Source: Candidatus Zixiibacteriota bacterium
Lineage (GTDB): Bacteria > Zixibacteria > MSB-5A5 > UM-FILTER-46-8
Assembly (NCBI GenBank): GCA_026983835.1
Contig: JALSTH010000073.1
Coordinates: 1 to 48,724 of the forward strand
Length of the DNA: 48,724 nucleotides
Direction: 5' to 3'
Both the position numbers and the translations under genes were made by a program. Of the stretch, positions 44,392-48,724 are shown one piece after another (position 1 is the first letter of the stretch; each line of letters opens with the position of its first letter). The notes beneath the pieces were generated by a model. It did not search any database, was not told where the DNA came from, and saw only the letters and a program-made list of their open reading frames with translations.

Positions 44392-45312
44392 TCATTTTAT
44401 GTATTCTTCAATGTCCTTCGGTTTCGTTTTCCACCGTTTGTGCATCCAAACCCAATGCTCGGGGTTCTCCTTGATTGTATTCTCAAGTATTTCGGTAACT
44501 TTTGTAAGAACCCTTTTTACATCCTCATTCCTATCGCTCTCATAATCGAATGTCAATTCCGGGAAAATAATCATACTATATCTCATCGGCTTTTTACGAA
44601 TAATAACTATCGGCACAACAGCAGCCTTTGCCATTCTTGCCAATAGGATGGGACCTATAGGCGTGTAAGCGGGCTTGCCGAAAAATTCCACGAACTCCCC
44701 CCTATATCGACTGCTGTCCTGATCGACTAGTACGCCGATTGCATATCCCTGTCTGAGTGTTCTCATAAATCGGCTAACAGGGGCTTCGCTATCTATACAG
44801 AGGACATTCATCCTTTCGCGGTTTTTTATCAGCATTCTGTTTAACCGAATATCATATAATTGTCTCCCGACAGCCGCCGTTTTATATCCCGCTTGTCCGA
44901 ACCAGGCGGCAATAAGCTCGAAATTCGAGATATGACCGGTTACCGCAACGATTCCCCTCCCTCGATTATAAGCCTTATCGAAATTCTCCAAACCGACTAC
45001 TTCCACCATTTTCATTATCTCCCCGCGATTGAATTTCTTAAATCGCAATACATCCACGGCGGAATAACCAATATTCTTGAGGGATTGTTTATAAATGGAT
45101 TTGAGGTCAGGGCGGGATCGATTTTCAAAGGCGATTCTTAAATTGCTTAAGGCGGTCCTTCTGTCGGATGGGAATATGTAATAAGCCGATTTGGCGAGAG
45201 CGCCCGCAAAAAGGTATGCTTCCTTCAGCGGAAGGAGATTTATAAAACCTAAAAGGATACGCAGCAATATATAAATAATAAGGTTCTTGAATCCTTTTTT
45301 GGAGATTTTCAT
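44392..45312 (-). CDS. Lipid A biosynthesis acyltransferase (LpxL/HtrB type)
   Basis: Inner-membrane lauroyl/myristoyl-type acyltransferase that adds secondary acyl chains to Kdo-lipid A. 306 residues, one anchor helix (about 8-28). The catalytic His is in Val-Thr-Gly-His-Ile-Ser-Asn-Phe-Glu, the His-x4-Glu form used by LpxL. The Asp-Gln-Asp-Ser and Phe-Gly-Lys-Pro-Ala segments are typical. The gene lies 10 nt after kdsD. Acyl chain choice cannot be read. A 155-nt AT-rich gap with no clear feature separates it from lptC. Confidence 0.88.
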   Translation of the reverse strand: MKISKKGFKNLIIYILLRILLGFINLLPLKEAYLFAGALAKSAYYIFPSDRRTALSNLRIAFENRSRPDLKSIYKQSLKNIGYSAVDVLRFKKFNRGEIMKMVEVVGLENFDKAYNRGRGIVAVTGHISNFELIAAWFGQAGYKTAAVGRQLYDIRLNRMLIKNRERMNVLCIDSEAPVSRFMRTLRQGYAIGVLVDQDSSRYRGEFVEFFGKPAYTPIGPILLARMAKAAVVPIVIIRKKPMRYSMIIFPELTFDYESDRNEDVKRVLTKVTEILENTIKENPEHWVWMHKRWKTKPKDIEEYIK

Positions 45313-45322
45313 AGCGGCGGAG

Positions 45323-46276
45323 CTATACTATTTTTGCTTTGAGAAGATCGTGCAGATGAATCACCCCTTCGGGTTTCCCATAATCATCGACAATTACTAA
45401 GGAAGTTATGCTATATGATTCCATTATGTGAACCGCCTTATCCGCAATCGCATCTTTAGAGATAGTTTTGGGGTTTGGACTCATCACTTTGTCTATACTC
45501 GTGTTTTTGATATCTTTACCCTGTTTAATCGTCCGTCTCAAATCGCCATCGGTATAGACGCCGATTAGTTTGCCATCCGAATCGGTGACTACGGTAAAGC
45601 CAAGCCTTTTGGTAGTAATTTCCAATACCGCATTATATATGGGGGTATTGGCACTGACTTTCGGGATTTCATCTCCGGTGTGCATCAAATCCCTGACCTT
45701 TAAAAGTCTCCTCCCGATTTCACCCCCGGGATGCAGGAAAGCCAAATCCTCATCGCTGAAGTTATGTAATTTCAATAAAACCATTGCTAACGCATCACCC
45801 ATTACCATTGCGGCGGTAGCGCTGGATGTCGGAATGAGTTCGTTGAGCCCCGCTTCCTTATCAACGGAGACATCCAGGACGACTTCGGATTTTTGCGCCA
45901 AGGGAGAATTTATATCCCCGGTTATCGAAATAATAGGGGTTCCCAAACGCTTAAACACTTTTAGTAAAGACAGCAGCTCATCGGTGCCGCCGGACTTGGA
46001 AAGGGCCAATACTACATCATCTTTTGTTACCAACCCCAAATCGCCATGAATCCCCTCTGCGGGGTGCAGGAAAAAGGAAGGTGTCCCTACGGAATTGAAA
46101 GTGGCGGCGATTTTTTTGCCGATTAAACCGGACTTGCCCATACCGGTAATAATAAGTCTTCCTTTACAATTTCTAATCAGTTCAATCGCATTTTCGAAGG
46201 ATTCATTGATTTTATCGATTAAAGAGATGATAGCCTCAGCTTCTTTTCGGATAACATCTTTAGCGATATTACGCAT
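45323..46276 (-). CDS. kdsD: Arabinose-5-phosphate isomerase
   Basis: Converts ribulose 5-phosphate to arabinose 5-phosphate, the first step to Kdo. 317 residues: SIS domain (about 30-175) with Gly-Met-Gly-Lys-Ser-Gly and Ser-Lys-Ser-Gly-Gly-Thr, then two CBS domains (about 205-317). It starts inside the end of kdsC (overlap 8 nt). Order is kdsC then kdsD, the reverse of E. coli. Confidence 0.94.
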   Translation of the reverse strand: MRNIAKDVIRKEAEAIISLIDKINESFENAIELIRNCKGRLIITGMGKSGLIGKKIAATFNSVGTPSFFLHPAEGIHGDLGLVTKDDVVLALSKSGGTDELLSLLKVFKRLGTPIISITGDINSPLAQKSEVVLDVSVDKEAGLNELIPTSSATAAMVMGDALAMVLLKLHNFSDEDLAFLHPGGEIGRRLLKVRDLMHTGDEIPKVSANTPIYNAVLEITTKRLGFTVVTDSDGKLIGVYTDGDLRRTIKQGKDIKNTSIDKVMSPNPKTISKDAIADKAVHIMESYSITSLVIVDDYGKPEGVIHLHDLLKAKIV

Positions 46277-46793
46277 TATTAGCCCCCCACAATTCTGTCG
46301 CTTTTATCCCTTTGGCCTTGAGAATTAAGTTGATGAGTTCCCTTGCGGCGCCGTTTCCCCCTTCCTTTTCCGTGATATAGTCGGCGATTGAGCGGATCTC
46401 TTCCGCCCCGTGGGGAACGGTGGCGCAAAAACCAGAGGTTTCCATTGCCTGCAGGTCGATAATATCATCGCCCATATAACATATTTCTTCGGGGGATAAA
46501 TCGTATTTGGCCGTAAGTTCTTCTATGGCTTTTACTTTATTGAGATACCCCTGATAAACATCTCCCAATCCGAGTTCCTTTGCCCTCGAATCAGTAGCTG
46601 GAGAATACCTTCCGGAAATCAACGCTATTTTTATGCCGGCTAGTCGGGCCAAATAAAATCCCATTCCATCCGCTAAATTGAATCTTTTATATTCCCGCCC
46701 GTTTTCACCCATAAGGACAGTATTGTCGGTAAGGATACCATCGACATCAAATATAAGCAATTTCAGTTTCTTCAATCTCTTTTGAAAGTCCAT
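46269..46793 (-). CDS. kdsC: 3-deoxy-D-manno-octulosonate 8-phosphate phosphatase
   Basis: Removes phosphate from Kdo-8-phosphate. 174 residues, compact HAD phosphatase without a cap. Nucleophile motif Phe-Asp-Val-Asp-Gly-Ile-Leu-Thr-Asp; Thr/Ser motif in Ala-Leu-Ile-Ser-Gly-Arg; Gly-Asp-Asp-Ile-Ile-Asp for magnesium. First gene of a seven-gene minus-strand run that ends with the DUF58 protein. kdsA and kdsB are not in the window. Confidence 0.93.
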   Translation of the reverse strand: MDFQKRLKKLKLLIFDVDGILTDNTVLMGENGREYKRFNLADGMGFYLARLAGIKIALISGRYSPATDSRAKELGLGDVYQGYLNKVKAIEELTAKYDLSPEEICYMGDDIIDLQAMETSGFCATVPHGAEEIRSIADYITEKEGGNGAARELINLILKAKGIKATELWGANNA

Positions 46794-46993
46794 TAAACCT
46801 CCGCCTTAAAGGTTTGAATAAAACAATAAATTAAATTTCAGTCAATATAAACTTAAAATTGCTTATTTTGTGTTTTTCTGCAGATTTCCCCCTTAAACAA
46901 CTTTTTTATATAATAGTGTTTTTTTGTTTAACTTAATGTTGTATAATTTTCAATTGTTTTAGATAGAAACTATTCATCAAGTTTGAGGATTAA
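46794..46993. other. Divergent promoter region between kdsC and fabF
   Basis: 200 bp, very AT-rich. Two perfect TATAAT hexamers lie on the plus strand (46909-46914 and 46942-46947), but neither has a good -35 at normal spacing. GAGGA (46985-46989) is the fabF ribosome binding site. No gene is seen. Confidence 0.4.
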
Positions 46994-48235
46994 ATGAGAC
47001 GAAGAGTTGTAATAACGGGATTAGGAGTTATATCGCCATTGGGTTTAAGTGTCCTGACGATGTGGGATGCCTTATTGGAGGGACATTCAGCCGGAAGAAG
47101 GATAACCCGTTTTGATACCGAATCTCTGTGCTCAAAAATAGCCGCCGAAGTTCAGGGCTTCGATCCACTTAACTATATGGATAGACGACAGGCACGTAGA
47201 ATTGATATGCATCATCAATTTGCCTTGGCGGCTGTTAAAGAGGCGGTGAGGGATAGCCTTTTAACCCCCGATTTATATGAGCCTGAGAGGGCCGGGACTA
47301 TAATTGGAACGGCGCAAGGCGGGCAATTGACATTCACAAAACAATATGAAATTCTCCTTAAAAAGGGACAAAGGTATTTAAGTCCTCACCTTCTACAAAT
47401 GATGTTCAGCGATATGTGTCCCAGCCTTGTGGCTATTGAGTATAATCTAAAAGGTCCTAATTATTCGACAGTTTCAACCTGTGCTTCGGGCGCCCATGCG
47501 ATCGGAAATTCTTTTCGCAATATCCAATATGACGAAGCCGATATTATGATAACCGGCGGGGCGGATACCCCCATATCTATGCAGTCCATATCCGGATATT
47601 GTAAATATGGAGCCTTGACGACCCGTAACGATGAGCCGGAAAAAGCTTCTCGTCCGTTTGATAAGGATAGGGATGGTTTTTTACTTGGGGAGGGGGCGGC
47701 AATGATGGTTCTGGAGGAATTAGAACACGCTAAAAAAAGAGGGGCGGTAATATACGCGGAGGTTGTCGGCTATGGAATGTCCTCCGATGCTTTCCATATA
47801 ACGGCACCGGATCCTGAAGGGTATGGATTGCACCTTGCTATGAAAGCGGCATTAAAAGATGCGGGGCTCAAACCCACCGATATTGATTACATCAATTCCC
47901 ACGGAACCTCTACAATTTTAAATGACCCCATTGAGACAAAAGCGATAAAGAAAACATTCGGGGACTACGCTTATAAATTGACTATCAACTCATCGAAATC
48001 CTGTCTCGGACATTTATTGGGTGCCGCCGGGGCGATTGAATCATTGATAACGATATTATCCGTCAAGGAAAACAAGATACATCCGACCATTAATTTGGAT
48101 AATCCGGACCCTGAGTGCGATTTGGATTATTCGGCAAAACATATAACCGAAAAAACGATAAATTACGCTCTGAGCAATTCCGCCGGATTTGGGGGACATA
48201 ATGCTGTTTTGATTTTCAAAAAATTTGTCGAATAG
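46994..48235 (+). CDS. fabF: Beta-ketoacyl-ACP synthase II
   Basis: Condensing enzyme of fatty acid elongation. 413 residues. The catalytic triad is Cys163 (Val-Ser-Thr-Cys-Ala-Ser-Gly), His303 (Ser-His-Gly-Thr-Ser-Thr) and His340 (Leu-Gly-His-Leu-Leu-Gly-Ala-Ala-Gly), identical in numbering to E. coli FabF. The usual Met-Thr-Gly-His is Cys-Leu-Gly-His here. acpP, normally next to fabF, is absent; the gene stands alone between divergent and convergent neighbours. Confidence 0.96.
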   Translation: MRRRVVITGLGVISPLGLSVLTMWDALLEGHSAGRRITRFDTESLCSKIAAEVQGFDPLNYMDRRQARRIDMHHQFALAAVKEAVRDSLLTPDLYEPERAGTIIGTAQGGQLTFTKQYEILLKKGQRYLSPHLLQMMFSDMCPSLVAIEYNLKGPNYSTVSTCASGAHAIGNSFRNIQYDEADIMITGGADTPISMQSISGYCKYGALTTRNDEPEKASRPFDKDRDGFLLGEGAAMMVLEELEHAKKRGAVIYAEVVGYGMSSDAFHITAPDPEGYGLHLAMKAALKDAGLKPTDIDYINSHGTSTILNDPIETKAIKKTFGDYAYKLTINSSKSCLGHLLGAAGAIESLITILSVKENKIHPTINLDNPDPECDLDYSAKHITEKTINYALSNSAGFGGHNAVLIFKKFVE

Positions 48236-48263
48236 GTCTGTTGGTCGGATTGAGATGTCCATC

Positions 48264-48724
48264 TTATGAAAAATGTAAAGGGAATAAATTCTTTCCGCTT
48301 GAAACATTAAAATAAACTGCCTTTTCAATAACGGGTTTGATATAAATTGTATCGCCCATTTTCGCGATGAAATCGGAAGTTGATTTAATTATTAATGTCT
48401 TTCCGAAGACTCCGACTTCATAAATTATCTCCGATCCCAAAACTTCGGTGACCTCAACAACTGCTTCAAGTCCTTCCCTTAAACTATTATCGACTATATC
48501 GAAATGTTCCGGGCGCAAACCTACTAATACCTCATTATATGATATAGGCGTTTTTTGGGGGATTTGATAAGTCCTCCCCAAAATATTCACTGTACCGTTT
48601 GGGGAATCTATGATTCCTTTTATGAAATTCATACCCGGACTGCCTATGAAAGAAGCAACAAAAGTATTCGCCGGATGTTTGTAAATGTCCTCCGGAGGTG
48701 CCGTTTGCAATATCCGTCCTTCAT
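48264..48724 (-). CDS. C-terminal part of a MalK/UgpC-type ABC transporter ATPase
   Basis: Partial: it runs off the window edge. The visible 153 residues begin in Glu-Gly-Arg-Ile-Leu-Gln-Thr-Ala-Pro-Pro-Glu-Asp-Ile-Tyr and Phe-Ile-Gly-Ser-Pro-Gly-Met-Asn-Phe, then the regulatory OB/TOBE domain with Val-Gly-Leu-Arg-Pro-Glu-His-Phe. This is the C-terminus of sugar or glycerol-phosphate importer ATPases such as MalK, UgpC and MsmX. Whether it handles maltodextrin, relevant to the GH57 enzyme, cannot be told. Confidence 0.88.
   Translation of the reverse strand, partial: EGRILQTAPPEDIYKHPANTFVASFIGSPGMNFIKGIIDSPNGTVNILGRTYQIPQKTPISYNEVLVGLRPEHFDIVDNSLREGLEAVVEVTEVLGSEIIYEVGVFGKTLIIKSTSDFIAKMGDTIYIKPVIEKAVYFNVSSGKNLFPLHFS

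Noticed and set aside
45570-46049. 159-codon plus-strand ORF inside kdsD
   Set aside because: Antisense shadow of the SIS/CBS coding region with no independent signals.
1-48724. tRNA, rRNA, CRISPR arrays, insertion sequences and phage genes
   Set aside because: Looked for conserved T-loop motifs, regularly spaced repeats, transposase motifs and terminal inverted repeats by eye; none were convincing.

Overview
The window looks like chromosomal DNA of a Gram-negative, AT-leaning bacterium, probably from an uncultivated lineage of the FCB group (for example Zixibacteria-, Marinimicrobia- or WOR-3-like). Three things point there: two exported proteins end in type IX secretion (Por) sorting domains of the Asn-Tyr-Pro-Asn-Pro-Phe-Asn type; there is a full Bat (MoxR/VWA/TPR) operon; and lipopolysaccharide genes (kdsC, kdsD, lpxL-like, lptC, lptB) sit beside HPr kinase and sigma-54. 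The phylum is an inference. No tRNA, rRNA, CRISPR array, insertion sequence or phage gene was recognised.

Layout. 1-57: start of an unknown minus-strand gene with a good promoter and a palindrome. 396-2750 (-): tmk and a tail-specific protease. 2977-6600 (+): a 1207-residue secreted subtilase with its own promoter and terminator. 6811-15099 (+): an eight-gene Bat operon. 15170-17645 (+): a flippase-like membrane protein and a FetAB-type ABC exporter. 17646-19440: a leader with a possible small upstream ORF, then rpoN and a terminator. 19716-25001 (+): hpf, hprK, a mannose-family PTS EIIA and EIIB, an MCE/MlaD protein and a GH57 glucanotransferase/amylase. 25083-28970 (-): a histidine kinase lacking the phospho-acceptor His, nadC and a secreted Asp-box protein. 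29196-30925: a small BsuPI-like protein (+) and a GT4 glycosyltransferase (-), tail to tail. 31141-39132 (+): an EamA transporter, pyrD, pyrF, accD, folC, uvrB and a lipoprotein. 39133-39458: an unusually structured intergenic region with a 16-codon micro-ORF. 39459-46793 (-): kdsC-kdsD-lpxL-lptC-lptB-DUF2723-DUF58. 46994-48235 (+): fabF. 48264-48724 (-): C-terminus of a MalK/UgpC-type ABC ATPase, cut by the window edge.

How the genes fit together. The kds/lpt/lpxL block makes and exports Kdo and lipid A. In proteobacteria kds-lpt-rpoN-hpf-PTS genes often form one cluster; here the two halves lie about 20 kb apart in opposite orientation, and no lptA is seen. The hpf-hprK-EIIA-EIIB module has no EIIC/EIID permease in the window, so it looks like a regulatory PTS branch, possibly tied to glucan metabolism through the GH57 enzyme.

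Most unusual points: (i) the conserved N-termini of EIIA and the GH57 enzyme lie upstream of any AUG, GUG or UUG, which implies non-canonical start codons (CUG or AUU, and AUA) in one operon; (ii) the hairpin-rich region 39172-39394 with a micro-ORF behind a consensus Shine-Dalgarno; (iii) the Asp-for-His change in the kinase H-box. Everything was read by eye from sequence; no database search was run.
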